A stretch of 64,000 bases of DNA from Streptomyces sp. CB01201 (lineage in GTDB: Bacteria; Actinomycetota; Actinomycetes; Streptomycetales; Streptomycetaceae): positions 124,001 to 188,000 of the forward strand of contig NZ_NNBJ01000014.1 in the NCBI RefSeq assembly GCF_002803085.1, read 5' to 3'. The position numbers and the translations under genes are program-made. The notes below the pieces were generated by a model. That model worked only from the letters and a program-made list of their open reading frames with translations, had not been told where the DNA came from and ran no database searches. Below, one piece after another: positions 24,642-33,580 of this stretch (within the stretch, counting starts at the first letter, position 1; each line of letters begins with the position of its first letter).

Positions 24642-25389
24642 GCACCAGGAGCGCCCCGCACAGGCAGCAGCTGGCCAGCACGTCCAGGGGCCAGTGGTAG
24701 CCGTGCAGCACCAGGCCGGTGCCCGTCGCCGCCGTCAGCACCCCGGCGGCGACGGGCAGCGGCCAACGCCGGCGTACGAACGGGGAGAGCAGCAGCGCGG
24801 CCGCGCCATAGGCCACCATTGCGGTCGCGGTGTGGCCGGAGGGGTAGTAGCCGGTGGCGGGGTCGAACGGGCCCGGCCGGGCGGTCCACTCCTTCAGCGG
24901 CACCACGAGCAGCGGCACCAGGGCCATCGTGGCGGCGGCGATCAGGGCCCGGCGGCGCAGCCCGCGCCACAGGGCGTAGCCGATCGCCAGGGCGAGCACC
25001 GGCAGGGCGACCGGCATGCTGCCGAGGTCGGAGAGTCCTTCGGCGAGCCAGGAGGGGCCGTGGCCGGTGAGCGAGGGATCGAGGCGCTCGTCGAGACGGC
25101 GCAGCGGGCCGTCGGAGACGACCTGCCAGGTGATGACCGCGAACACGCAGAGCAGCGTGACGAAGAGGAAAGCCGGCCGCCCCGGAACAGGGGGGGAGGT
25201 TCCGGGGCGGCCGCCTTGACCGGCGTGCCGCTCGCCCCGGGGGGTGTGGGGCGGTCGGCCGGCCGATCGGTGAGGAGTTCCGGAGCCAGGGGCTCCAGTG
25301 GTGTGCGCGAGGGCACGACCAGGGCAGGGCTGGGGAAGCTCCGCTCTGGAATCGCCCGCAGTCCCCTGCGGGCGGGGTGTTTCTCTCAT
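24592..25389 (-). CDS. PAP2-family membrane phosphatase
   Basis: An integral membrane protein with the three PAP2 signature parts: KEWTARPGP, YYPSGHTATAM and HGYHWPLDVL (catalytic His residues). About five helices follow a Pro/Gly-rich N-terminus. It probably dephosphorylates lipid phosphates such as undecaprenyl diphosphate or phosphatidic acid. The start is poorly defined: ATG 25389 lacks a Shine-Dalgarno sequence, and a 14-bp hairpin lies inside the first 75 codons, so translation may begin further in. The end overlaps the convergent chitinase gene by 50 bases. Confidence 0.8.
   Translation of the reverse strand: MRETPRPQGTAGDSRAELPQPCPGRALAHTTGAPGSGTPHRSAGRPPHTPRGERHAGQGGRPGTSPPVPGRPAFLFVTLLCVFAVITWQVVSDGPLRRLDERLDPSLTGHGPSWLAEGLSDLGSMPVALPVLALAIGYALWRGLRRRALIAAATMALVPLLVVPLKEWTARPGPFDPATGYYPSGHTATAMVAYGAAALLLSPFVRRRWPLPVAAGVLTAATGTGLVLHGYHWPLDVLASCCLCGALLVLSSTGMRRSSSRTLRR
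25175..25212 (-). other. Strong hairpin inside the 5' part of the PAP2 reading frame
   Basis: A perfect 14-bp stem (25175-25188 with 25199-25212) with a 10-base G-rich loop. Its position within the predicted coding start suggests either a mis-set start or control of expression. Confidence 0.6.
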
Positions 25390-25491
25390 CTGCGGAAACC
25401 GTACGGCAGACAGCGGGGGACCGACAGCGGGAACTCCATCCCGCCATCGGCCCCCCACACCTTCTTCACAGGCGGTACCGGTCGCTCGGCG

Positions 25492-26826
25492 TCACACGCC
25501 GGCGAAGGCCTGCTCGATGATGTCGAGGCCCTCGTTCAGCAGGTCCTCGCCGATGACCAGCGGCGGCAGGAAGCGCAGCACGTTGCCGTAGGTGCCGCAG
25601 GTCAGGACCAGGAGGCCCTCCGCGTGGCAGGCCTTGGCGAGTGCGCCGGCGGCCTCCGGGTTCGGGGTCTTCGAGGCGCGGTCCTTGACCAGCTCGATGG
25701 CGATCATGGCGCCGCGGCCGCGGATGTCGCCGATGATGTCGTACTTCTCGGCGATGGTGGCCAGACGGGCCTTCATGACCTCCTCGATGCGCTTGGCCCT
25801 GCCGTTGAGGTCGAGCTCCTTCATCGTCTCGATCGCGCCGAGCGCCGCGGCACAGGCCACCGGGTTGCCGCCGTAGGTGCCGCCGAGGCCGCCCGCGTGC
25901 GCGGAGTCCATGATCTCGGCGCGGCCGGTCACGGCGGCGAGCGGCATGCCGCCCGCGATGCCCTTGGCCGTGGTGATCAGGTCGGGGACGATGCCCTCGT
26001 CCTCACAGGCGAACCACTGGCCGGTGCGGCAGAAGCCGGACTGGATCTCGTCCGCGACGAACACGATGCCGTTGTCCTTGGCGAACTGGCTGATCGCCGG
26101 CAGGAAGCCCTTGGCCGGCTCGATGAAGCCGCCCTCGCCGAGCACCGGCTCGATGATGATCGCGGCGACGTTGTCCGCGCCGATCTGCTTGTTGATCATG
26201 TCGATGGCCTGCGCGGACGCCTCGGCGCCGGCGTTCTCCGGGCCGGTGAGCCAGCGGTAGCCGTAGGCCACCGGAACGCGGTAGACCTCGGGCGCGAACG
26301 GGCCGAAGCCGTTCTTGTACGGCATGTTCTTGGACGTCAGCGCCATGGTCAGGTTGGTGCGGCCGTGGTAGCCGTGGTCGAACACGACGACGGCCTGGCG
26401 CTTGGTGTACGCACGGGCGATCTTGACGGCGTTCTCGACGGCCTCCGCGCCCGAGTTGAACAGGGCGGACTTCTTGGCGTGGTCGCCCGGGGTCAGCTCG
26501 GCCAGCTGCTCGGCGACGGCGACATAGCCCTCGTACGGCGTGACCATGAAGCAGGTGTGGGTGAAGTCCTGCAGCTGGGCGCTCGCGCGGCGCACCACGG
26601 CTTCGGCGGAGGCGCCGACCGAGGTCACCGCGATGCCGGAGCCGAAGTCGATCAGGCGGTTGCCGTCGACGTCCTCGATGATGCCGCCGCCCGCGCGCGC
26701 GGTGAAGACGGGCAGAGTGGAGCCCACACCGGCGGCGACCGCCGCGAGACGGCGGGCCTGAAGCTCCTGCGACTTCGGGCCGGGGATGGCGGTGACGACG
26801 CGGCGCTCCTGCGGGATCGCGCTCAT
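25492..26826 (-). CDS. gabT: 4-aminobutyrate aminotransferase
   Basis: A 444-residue class III aminotransferase. Motifs are FNSGAEAVENAVKIAR, FDHGYHGRTNLTMALTSK, VADEIQSGFCRTG and TTAKGIAGGMPLAAVTGR with the PLP Lys, plus the GabT-typical start IPGPKSQEL. It converts 4-aminobutyrate and 2-oxoglutarate to succinate semialdehyde and glutamate. AGGAG lies 6 bases before ATG 26826. It is single, divergent from the VirD4-like ATPase gene, and 4-5 kb from a PucR regulator and an aldehyde dehydrogenase that may complete GABA breakdown. Confidence 0.92.
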   Translation of the reverse strand: MSAIPQERRVVTAIPGPKSQELQARRLAAVAAGVGSTLPVFTARAGGGIIEDVDGNRLIDFGSGIAVTSVGASAEAVVRRASAQLQDFTHTCFMVTPYEGYVAVAEQLAELTPGDHAKKSALFNSGAEAVENAVKIARAYTKRQAVVVFDHGYHGRTNLTMALTSKNMPYKNGFGPFAPEVYRVPVAYGYRWLTGPENAGAEASAQAIDMINKQIGADNVAAIIIEPVLGEGGFIEPAKGFLPAISQFAKDNGIVFVADEIQSGFCRTGQWFACEDEGIVPDLITTAKGIAGGMPLAAVTGRAEIMDSAHAGGLGGTYGGNPVACAAALGAIETMKELDLNGRAKRIEEVMKARLATIAEKYDIIGDIRGRGAMIAIELVKDRASKTPNPEAAGALAKACHAEGLLVLTCGTYGNVLRFLPPLVIGEDLLNEGLDIIEQAFAGV

Positions 26827-27073
26827 GACGGGCTCCTGGAGATTTTCTGGGGGATTCGGACGCTTCCTTGGCTTTCTTGGCAGGCTAGGGCGCGCGGACG
26901 GCCCCTGGCATGCGCCGTTCGGTAGTGGTGGGGGTGTGTCCCTTGTCCTCGGCGGACAGTTCCCCCGGGCGGGCGCGCGGTGCGCGGCAGCGGTGAACCG
27001 TCGTGCGCTGGCACTAGATTGAGCGTTCGCACCGCTCGGAACGGACCTGGCTGGTCAGGGGGGCAAGGGGTCG

Positions 27074-29497
27074 ATGGACACCGAAGGCACGTACGACGCA
27101 CGCGGCACCCGTTCGGGGTCGGTCCCGCGCCCCGCCGGACCGCCGCCCCGCCCGGCGCTCCCGCCCCGGCCCGTCGAGGCGCCCACCGCGGGAACCTCGC
27201 TCGGCGACTGGCTGCGCACCCCGCGCGCCCCCGCCGAGCCGGGCCTGTGGCGCTTCGGCCACAAGCCGCGTCCCGACGCGGACCCGGACCGGGTGCCGGA
27301 CCGGGCGCTGCTGGGCGGCGCCATCGTCGCCCTGCTCGCGGCCTCCCTGGTCTGGTCGCTGTGGCGCAACGGGTACGTCCCGCACAGCCGAATCCTGCTC
27401 GAACTCGTCACCCCGGCCGACTGGTGGGGCCTGGAGCGGCCGCAGGCCGCCACGACCGCCCTCGCCGTCTACAACAGCCTGGTGGCGGTCGTGATCCTGT
27501 GGACGGCGGGCCGGCTCGGCAACTGGCACGAGGTGTTCCGGCGGTACGCCGTCGACCATCCGCAGCCCTCGCGCGCGCTGCGCACCGCGCTGGCCGGGGC
27601 CTTTCTGGCCTGGTGCTTCACCCAGGCCGACAGCCTCAACGACTACGCCCCGTCGGTGGCCACCGTGCAGGCGGGCGCGTCGCCGCCGCGACCCCTGCTG
27701 CCCTTCGGCGACCTCGCGCTCTACCTGATGCCGCACGACTGGCTCTACAGCGGCACGGGGACGGACGTCGCCGACCGCCTGCGCACCTTCGCGACCTGCT
27801 ACCACCTGCTGGGCGCCGCCGTGATCCTCTGGCTGACCGCACGGGCCGGCGACTGGCTCACCGCGGTGCGCGGCCTGCGGGCCGGCCGGGGGAGCGGTGC
27901 CGCCCCCGGCGGCCCCGCACCCGCCGCCGGAACGTCCCCCGCCGACTGGCCGCAGCTGCGGGACGCCGGGCTCGGGGCGGTAGCCGACCGGCTGGTGGCC
28001 GAGGAGCGCTCCGGGCACATGAACGACGTCGACTGCGTCCGCATCCGGCGGGCCTGGACGACGGTCAAGGCCGACCCGGCCCGGCTCGGCGCGTTCACCG
28101 AGGCCGTCGCGGGCCAGGGCGCGCGGGCCTGCCTGCACCCCTCGGGCGACCGCGACCTGCCCGCCCGTGCCGCCACCCACGACCTGCTCACCTCCCAGGT
28201 ACGGCTCGGCCACTACCCCGACACCGACCGCACCCCGGCCACCCGCCGGGGCGCGGGCGCCGCGATCGACCCGGGCTCGCTCGGCTCCTCGCTGCTGGCG
28301 ATCGGCCCGTTCGGCTCGGGCAAGACCCGGCACCTGGTGCGGCCCGTCGTGGAGTCGCTCGCGCTCCAGGCGCTCGCCGGGAAGGCCGCCGTCGTCGCGG
28401 TGTGTGCCGCGGGCACCCCGCTGGGCCCGGACGACGGCTACGACGTCGTGATCAAACCCGGCGACCCGTCCTCGGCGTACGACCTCGACCTGTACGGCGG
28501 CGCCACCGACCCCGACGAGGCGGCGGCCCTGCTCGCCGAGGCCTTCGCGGGCGACCTCGCCGAGGTCGACTCACGGCGGGCCGCGACGGTCCTGGCCCAG
28601 CTGCTCGGTCCCTACCGCGCGGCCCACCGGCGCTTCCCCTCCGTGCCCGTGCTGCGCGAACTGCTCGACGGCTCACCCGGCGCGCTCGCGGACCTGCGGG
28701 CCCGGCTCGACGACGAGACCCACCGCACCTACCATCGCGAACTCGACGCCAGGGAAAGGCAGTTGGGGACACCGGGCGACCCGGGGCTCGCGCTCGCCGC
28801 ACGCGTCGCGGTGCTCGACCGCCCGGCCTTCGAGGGCTTCTTCGACACCACCGGCGAAAGCCGGCCGTTCTCGCTGCGCGCCCTGGAACACCCGCTGCGG
28901 GTCCGCGTCGACGTACCCGAGCGCGCCCACCCGGAGGCGGCCCGCCTCCTGACCCGGCTGATCCTGGCCCAGTTCACCATCGGCGCGACCGCCCGCGGGG
29001 ACCGCTCGCTCTTCGCCCTTCTCGCCCTCGACGACGCCACGCACGCCGTCACCGCCGAGTCCGTACGCGGCCTGCAACGGCTGCGGAACTGCAACGCCGG
29101 GGTGCTGCTCACGCTGCGCGCACTCGGTGACGTCCCCGAACCGCTGCACACCTCGCTGCTCGGCTCGGTCGGCTGCCACATGGCGTTCGCCGGGCTCAGC
29201 ACCTGGGACGGGCGGCTGTTCGCGCAGGCGTGGGGCACCGAATGGGTGGAGACCACCGAGGTCGCCAAGCACACCGTCTTCGCGGACCAGCCGCTCACCC
29301 GGGCGGTCCACGCGCTGCGCAAACTCGTCACCGGAAAGGCGGTCACCACCGACGCCGTCACCGTGCGCAAGGTCGAGCGCGAACGCTGGTCGGCCTCCGA
29401 GCTCGCCCACCAGGTGCCCGCGGGGCACGCGGTGCTCTCGCTGACCACGGTGAAGGGAGAGCACGCGCCGCCCCTGCTGGTCGATCTGCGGCGGTGA
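27074..29497 (+). CDS. Membrane-anchored VirD4/TraD-like P-loop ATPase
   Basis: An 807-residue protein. A Pro-rich N-terminus is followed by about four hydrophobic helices between residues 75 and 265, then a soluble ATPase part. Walker A is GPFGSGKT (G411-T418), preceded by GSLGSSLLAI, and a Walker-B-like FALLALDDATHAV (D653, D654) is followed by GVLLTLRALGDVP. The layout recalls type IV coupling or HerA/FtsK-like proteins. From memory, Streptomyces genomes keep an ATP/GTP-binding protein at this place. No relaxase or conjugation genes lie nearby, so the role is unknown. ATG 27074 follows AAGGGG closely. Confidence 0.75.
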   Translation: MDTEGTYDARGTRSGSVPRPAGPPPRPALPPRPVEAPTAGTSLGDWLRTPRAPAEPGLWRFGHKPRPDADPDRVPDRALLGGAIVALLAASLVWSLWRNGYVPHSRILLELVTPADWWGLERPQAATTALAVYNSLVAVVILWTAGRLGNWHEVFRRYAVDHPQPSRALRTALAGAFLAWCFTQADSLNDYAPSVATVQAGASPPRPLLPFGDLALYLMPHDWLYSGTGTDVADRLRTFATCYHLLGAAVILWLTARAGDWLTAVRGLRAGRGSGAAPGGPAPAAGTSPADWPQLRDAGLGAVADRLVAEERSGHMNDVDCVRIRRAWTTVKADPARLGAFTEAVAGQGARACLHPSGDRDLPARAATHDLLTSQVRLGHYPDTDRTPATRRGAGAAIDPGSLGSSLLAIGPFGSGKTRHLVRPVVESLALQALAGKAAVVAVCAAGTPLGPDDGYDVVIKPGDPSSAYDLDLYGGATDPDEAAALLAEAFAGDLAEVDSRRAATVLAQLLGPYRAAHRRFPSVPVLRELLDGSPGALADLRARLDDETHRTYHRELDARERQLGTPGDPGLALAARVAVLDRPAFEGFFDTTGESRPFSLRALEHPLRVRVDVPERAHPEAARLLTRLILAQFTIGATARGDRSLFALLALDDATHAVTAESVRGLQRLRNCNAGVLLTLRALGDVPEPLHTSLLGSVGCHMAFAGLSTWDGRLFAQAWGTEWVETTEVAKHTVFADQPLTRAVHALRKLVTGKAVTTDAVTVRKVERERWSASELAHQVPAGHAVLSLTTVKGEHAPPLLVDLRR

Positions 29498-29691
29498 CGA
29501 GCCGAGGGGGGGGCGACGATCTGCCGGGTGAGGCGCGGCCGGTAACGGGCGGTCGAGCGGCCCCCGGGTATCTGGCCGGGCTGGCAAAATGGGAGTGTGC
29601 GTTCATACGGGACGTAGTAATGGCCCGCGGTCCGTCCGTCCCGTACGCCCCGCGTACGTCCCGTCCTTTCCCGTCGAAGGTAGCCGGTCCC

Positions 29692-31245
29692 ATGCCGCCC
29701 ACGCTCGCCTCGCTCGTCCAGCACTCGGCGCTCAAGCTCACCGTGCGCGCCGGCGAGGAACACCTGGACCGCCCGGTGCGCTGGGCCCACGTCAGCGAAC
29801 TCGCCGATCCCGTCCCGTACATGGAGGGCGGCGAGCTGCTGCTCATCACCGCGATGACGCTGGACGCGGAGGACCCGCAGGCGATGCGCCGCTACGTGCG
29901 CAGGCTGTCGCGGGCCGGAGTGGTCGGGCTCGGCTTCGCGATCGGCGTCAACTACGACTCCGTCCCGGACGCGCTCCTGGACGCGGCCCGCGAGGAGGGC
30001 CTGCCCCTGCTGGAGGTGCCCCGGCGCACCCCCTTCCTGGCCATCTCCAAGGCGGTGTCGGCGGCCATCTCCGCCGACCAGTACCGGGCGGTCACCGCGG
30101 GCTTCGAGGCGCAGCGCGAGCTCACGAAGGCGGCGCTGTCCGACGGGCCGGCCGTACTGATCGCCAAGCTCGCCGCCCATGTCGACGGCTGGGCCGCGCT
30201 GTACGACACCTCGGGCGCGGTCGTGGCCGCCGCCCCGGAGTGGGCCGCGCGCCGCGCCGCCCGGCTCACCGGTGACGTGGCCCGGCTGCGCGAGCGCGCG
30301 GCCCCGGCCAGCGCGGTGGTCGGCGGCGCCGACGAGGCGTCCGGGGACCGCGTCGAACTCCAGTCGCTCGGCACCGGGCGCCGGGTGCGGGGCGCGCTCG
30401 CCGTCGGCACGGGGGCGCCGCTCGGCACCGCCGAGCGGTACGCGGTCCACTCGGCGGTCGCGCTGCTCACCCTCACCACCGAACGCTCCCGCTCGCTCCA
30501 GGCCGCCGAGCAGCGCCTGGGCGCGGCCATCGTGCGGATGCTGCTCTCCGGGCAGCAGGACCACGCCCGCGCGGTCGCGGGGGACCTGTACGGCGGGCTC
30601 CTGGACGCGCCGTTCCGCCTCGTCATCGCCGAGCCGGTGGGTGACGGCGACCCGGCGGGGCTCGGGGCGCTCGCCGAGACGATGGAGTCGGCGGCCGCGC
30701 GCTGCGGCGAGGCGGTCCTGGTGGTGCCGGAGGCCGCACGGCTCGTCGTGCTCGCCGCGGACGGGGGCGAGGCGGTCTCGGCCTGCCTCGCCCACGAGGC
30801 CGCCGAGGGCGAGGAGGTCGTCGTCGGGCTCTCCGCGCCGGCCGGGCCGATCGCGGCGGCCTCCGCGTACAAGCAGGCCGAGCAGGCGCTGTCGGTCGCC
30901 CGGCGCCGGGGCAAGCCGCTCGTCGAGCACGAGGAGCTGGTCGCGGGGTCGGTGCTGCCGCTCCTCGCGGACGACGCGGTGCGGGCGTTCGCGGACGGGA
31001 TGCTGCGGGCGCTGTACGAGCACGACGCGACGGGGCGGGGTGATCTGGTGGCCTCGCTGCGGGCGTGGCTCTCGCGGCACGGGCAGTGGGACGCGGCCGC
31101 CGCGGACCTCGGGGTGCACCGGCACACCCTGCGGTACCGGATGCGGCGCGTGGAGGAGATCCTGGGCCGCTCCCTGGACGACCCCGACGTCCGCATGGAG
31201 CTCTGGCTCGCCCTGAAGGCAACCTCCACCCCCGACCCGGGGTGA
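29692..31245 (+). CDS. PucR-family transcriptional regulator
   Basis: A 517-residue regulator. An N-terminal PucR/PurC-like domain (about 1-125, VRWAHVSELADPVPYMEGGE) precedes a GGDEF-like central region and a C-terminal helix-turn-helix, LGVHRHTLRYRMRRVEEILG. PucR proteins often govern purine, amine or GABA catabolism. It lies beside a downstream aldehyde dehydrogenase gene and near gabT, which are its likely targets. ATG 29692 is chosen from the conserved start MPPTLASLVQHSALKL. Its last codons (DPG-stop) are already inside the first unit of a 16-bp tandem repeat. Confidence 0.88.
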   Translation: MPPTLASLVQHSALKLTVRAGEEHLDRPVRWAHVSELADPVPYMEGGELLLITAMTLDAEDPQAMRRYVRRLSRAGVVGLGFAIGVNYDSVPDALLDAAREEGLPLLEVPRRTPFLAISKAVSAAISADQYRAVTAGFEAQRELTKAALSDGPAVLIAKLAAHVDGWAALYDTSGAVVAAAPEWAARRAARLTGDVARLRERAAPASAVVGGADEASGDRVELQSLGTGRRVRGALAVGTGAPLGTAERYAVHSAVALLTLTTERSRSLQAAEQRLGAAIVRMLLSGQQDHARAVAGDLYGGLLDAPFRLVIAEPVGDGDPAGLGALAETMESAAARCGEAVLVVPEAARLVVLAADGGEAVSACLAHEAAEGEEVVVGLSAPAGPIAAASAYKQAEQALSVARRRGKPLVEHEELVAGSVLPLLADDAVRAFADGMLRALYEHDATGRGDLVASLRAWLSRHGQWDAAAADLGVHRHTLRYRMRRVEEILGRSLDDPDVRMELWLALKATSTPDPG

Positions 31246-31375
31246 CCCCGACCCGGGGTGGCCCCGACCCGGGGTGGCCCCGACCCGGGGTGGCCCCGAC
31301 CCGGGGTGGCCCCGACCCGGGGTGGCCCCGACCCGGGGTGGCCCGACCCGGGGTGGCCCGACCCGGGGTGGCCCC
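31234..31375 (+). repeat. Nine-copy 15-16-bp tandem repeat
   Basis: Units begin GACCCGGGGTGGCCCC at 31234, 31250, 31266, 31282, 31298, 31314, 31330, 31345 and 31360. The spacing is 16 bp until 31330, then 15. The first unit carries GTGA where the others carry GTGG and contains the PucR stop codon. Each unit includes a CCCGGG palindrome. Confidence 0.9.
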
Positions 31376-31389
31376 CGCCCCCCTCTCCC

Positions 31390-31772
31390 TGGGGCTCCGC
31401 CCCAGACCCCGGGGGTTCGCCCCTCCCCGCCCCTTCCCGAAACCCTCCGGGGGTGGAGTGGGGGGTGGGTGGGCTTTCGGGGGCTGCGCCCCGGGCCCCC
31501 TGGTGTGGTTCGGCTGCGGACCGTGCGTGGCTGGTCGCGCAGTTCCCCGCGCCCCTGTAGGGGGCCCGGGGTCTCTCCGGTTGCGCCCACTGCGGCGGAG
31601 CCGCGCAAGTGTCGCAGTGCCGCGCCCCGGTAGGTGGCCCCGAATGTCTCGGTGCCGGCCAGCACCAGAGCATTTCAGCCCGTCATGGGGGTCCCCCCTG
31701 GCCCTTGAGGCCTTGGGGGAGATTGAGGACGAGCGCCGTTCAGGCGCGAACGGGGTCTGGGGCGGAGCCCCA
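31390..31772 (+). mobile_element. MITE-like intergenic element, largest copy
   Basis: 383 bases bounded by a perfect 20-bp inverted repeat (TGGGGCTCCGCCCCAGACCC at 31390-31409 and its complement at 31753-31772). Inside lie the 28-base core (31529-31556) and a 93-base segment (31681-31773) that differs at three positions from 40019-40111. There is no open frame of note and no obvious target duplication. Together with the tandem repeat it fills most of the 706-base gene-free stretch 31246-31951; the rest (31773-31951) is GC-rich sequence with a partial inverted copy of the element end and the promoter area of the next gene. Confidence 0.7.
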
Positions 31773-31951
31773 GGGTCACTTCAACGCCCGGAGGGTTGGG
31801 GGAAGGGGCGGGGAGGGGAAAGGCCCTCGGGGTTCCGGGCGGAGCCCCAGGGGTTCCGCCCTCGCGGAGGCGACAAAGCGGCGTACGGAGTGGGCGGACC
31901 ACTCCACCCCGGACAAACACACACCCCCGCCCCGCGCCCTACCGTGAGGGC

Positions 31952-33397
31952 ATGACTTCTACCCACGCCTTCTGGCTCGCCGGCCGCGAGGCCACCGGCG
32001 ACGACAGCTTCGATGTCACCTCGCCCTGGGACGGCCGGCACGTCGCCTCGGTCAGCGTCCCCACCGACGCCCAGGTCGAGGAGGCCGTGGCCGCAGCGCA
32101 CGCCGTCGTGGAGGAGTTCGCGGCGACCCCGGCGCACGTCCGCGCCGCCGCCCTGGACCACGTCTCCAAGCGCCTCACCGAGCGGACCGAGGAGATCGCC
32201 CAGCTGATCTCCGCCGAGAACGGCAAGCCGATCAAGTGGGCCCGCGGCGAGGTCGGCCGCGCGGTGTCCGTGTTCCGCTTCGCCGCGGAGGAGGCCCGCC
32301 GCTTCAACGGCGGCGAGGCCCAGCGCCTGGACACCGACGGCGGCGGCGTGGGCCGCCTCGCCCTGACCCGCCGCTTCCCCAAGGGCGTCGTCCTCGGCAT
32401 CGCGCCGTTCAACTTCCCGCTCAACCTGTGCGCCCACAAGGTCGCCCCGGCCATCGCCGTCGGCGCCCCGATCGTCCTGAAGCCGGCCCCCGCGACCCCG
32501 CTCTCGGGCCTCGTCCTCGGCGAGCTGCTCGCCGAGACCGAGCTGCCCGCCGGCTCGTGGAGCATCCTGCCGGTCGCCAACGACAAGATGCCGGCCCTGG
32601 TGCAGGACGACCGCCTCCCGGTCATCTCCTTCACCGGCTCCGACAAGGTCGGCTACGCGATCATGGACTCGGTGCCGCGCAAGCACTGCACCCTGGAGCT
32701 CGGCGGCAACGGCGCGGCCGTCGTACTCGCCGACTGGGCCTCCGAGGAGGACCTGGACTGGGCGGCGACCCGCATCGCCACCTTCTCCAACTACCAGGGC
32801 GGCCAGTCCTGCATCTCCGTACAGCGCGTGATCGCGGACGCCGCCGTGTACGACCGGCTGCTCCCGAAGATCGTCGCGGCCGTCGAGGCGCAGGTCACCG
32901 GTGACCCCTCCGACTCCGCCACCGACGTCGGCCCGCTGGTCAGCGAGGACGCCGCCCGGCGCGTCGAGTCCTGGGTCGACGAGGCCGTCGCGGCCGGCGC
33001 CACGCTGCTCGCCGGCGGCAAGCGCGACGGCGCCTCCTACGCGCCGACCGTGCTCACCGAGGTCCCGGCCGGTACCACCCTCGCCTGCGAGGAGGTCTTC
33101 GGACCGGTCCTCACCGTGCAGAAGGTGGACGGCGAGGCCGAGGCGTTCGCCGCGGTCAACTCCTCCAAGTACGGCCTCCAGGCAGGGGTGTTCACGCACG
33201 ACGTGCAGACCGCCTTCCGCGCCCACCGGGCCCTGGAGGTCGGCGGCGTGATCGTCGGCGACGTGCCGTCCTACCGCGCCGACCAGATGCCGTACGGCGG
33301 CGCCAAGGCCTCCGGCGTCGGCCGCGAGGGCGTCCGCTACGCGATGGACGACTACACCTACGAGCGCGTCCTCGTCCTGACGGGCCTCGCCCTGTAG
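31952..33397 (+). CDS. Aldehyde dehydrogenase, third copy (lactaldehyde/SSADH-like subgroup)
   Basis: A 481-residue enzyme. The catalytic Glu is in TLELGGNGAAVVL and the Cys in GGQSCISVQRV; ending motifs are YRADQMPYGGAKASGVGREG and YAMDDYTYERVLVL. It differs from the two polyamine-linked copies: Q-S-C in place of Q-D-C, and IAPFNFPLNL in place of APWNYPL. It therefore belongs to another ALDH subgroup. It lies downstream of the PucR gene but is separated by the repeat region, so it has its own promoter. GAGGG lies just before ATG 31952. Substrate unknown. Confidence 0.88.
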   Translation: MTSTHAFWLAGREATGDDSFDVTSPWDGRHVASVSVPTDAQVEEAVAAAHAVVEEFAATPAHVRAAALDHVSKRLTERTEEIAQLISAENGKPIKWARGEVGRAVSVFRFAAEEARRFNGGEAQRLDTDGGGVGRLALTRRFPKGVVLGIAPFNFPLNLCAHKVAPAIAVGAPIVLKPAPATPLSGLVLGELLAETELPAGSWSILPVANDKMPALVQDDRLPVISFTGSDKVGYAIMDSVPRKHCTLELGGNGAAVVLADWASEEDLDWAATRIATFSNYQGGQSCISVQRVIADAAVYDRLLPKIVAAVEAQVTGDPSDSATDVGPLVSEDAARRVESWVDEAVAAGATLLAGGKRDGASYAPTVLTEVPAGTTLACEEVFGPVLTVQKVDGEAEAFAAVNSSKYGLQAGVFTHDVQTAFRAHRALEVGGVIVGDVPSYRADQMPYGGAKASGVGREGVRYAMDDYTYERVLVLTGLAL

Positions 33398-33415
33398 GAC
33401 CCCGCGCCACGAGAC

Positions 33416-33454
33416 CGGCGGCCGGAACCCACTGTGCGGGGGTTCCGGCCGCCG
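33416..33454 (+). terminator. Terminator after the third aldehyde dehydrogenase
   Basis: A perfect 15-bp stem (33416-33430 with 33440-33454), 9-base loop, 18 bases after the stop; no T-run. Confidence 0.75.
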
Positions 33455-33580
33455 TCGTACGTCCGGGCGGGCGCGAGGGGTGGTCCAAGTGCCGGGAATG
33501 GGGTACATACGGTCGAGTAGCACCACCCGGTAACGGGCAGCCGCCCGCACCCGTCAGCCCGCGGCGAGGAGAACCCCTCA

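Noticed and set aside
27074..29497. Part of an integrative conjugative element
   Set aside because: No integrase, relaxase, attachment repeats or base-composition change lie nearby; the flanking genes are core.
31234..31375. Possible CRISPR array
   Set aside because: The units are directly adjacent with no unique spacers and there are no cas genes; it is a simple tandem repeat.
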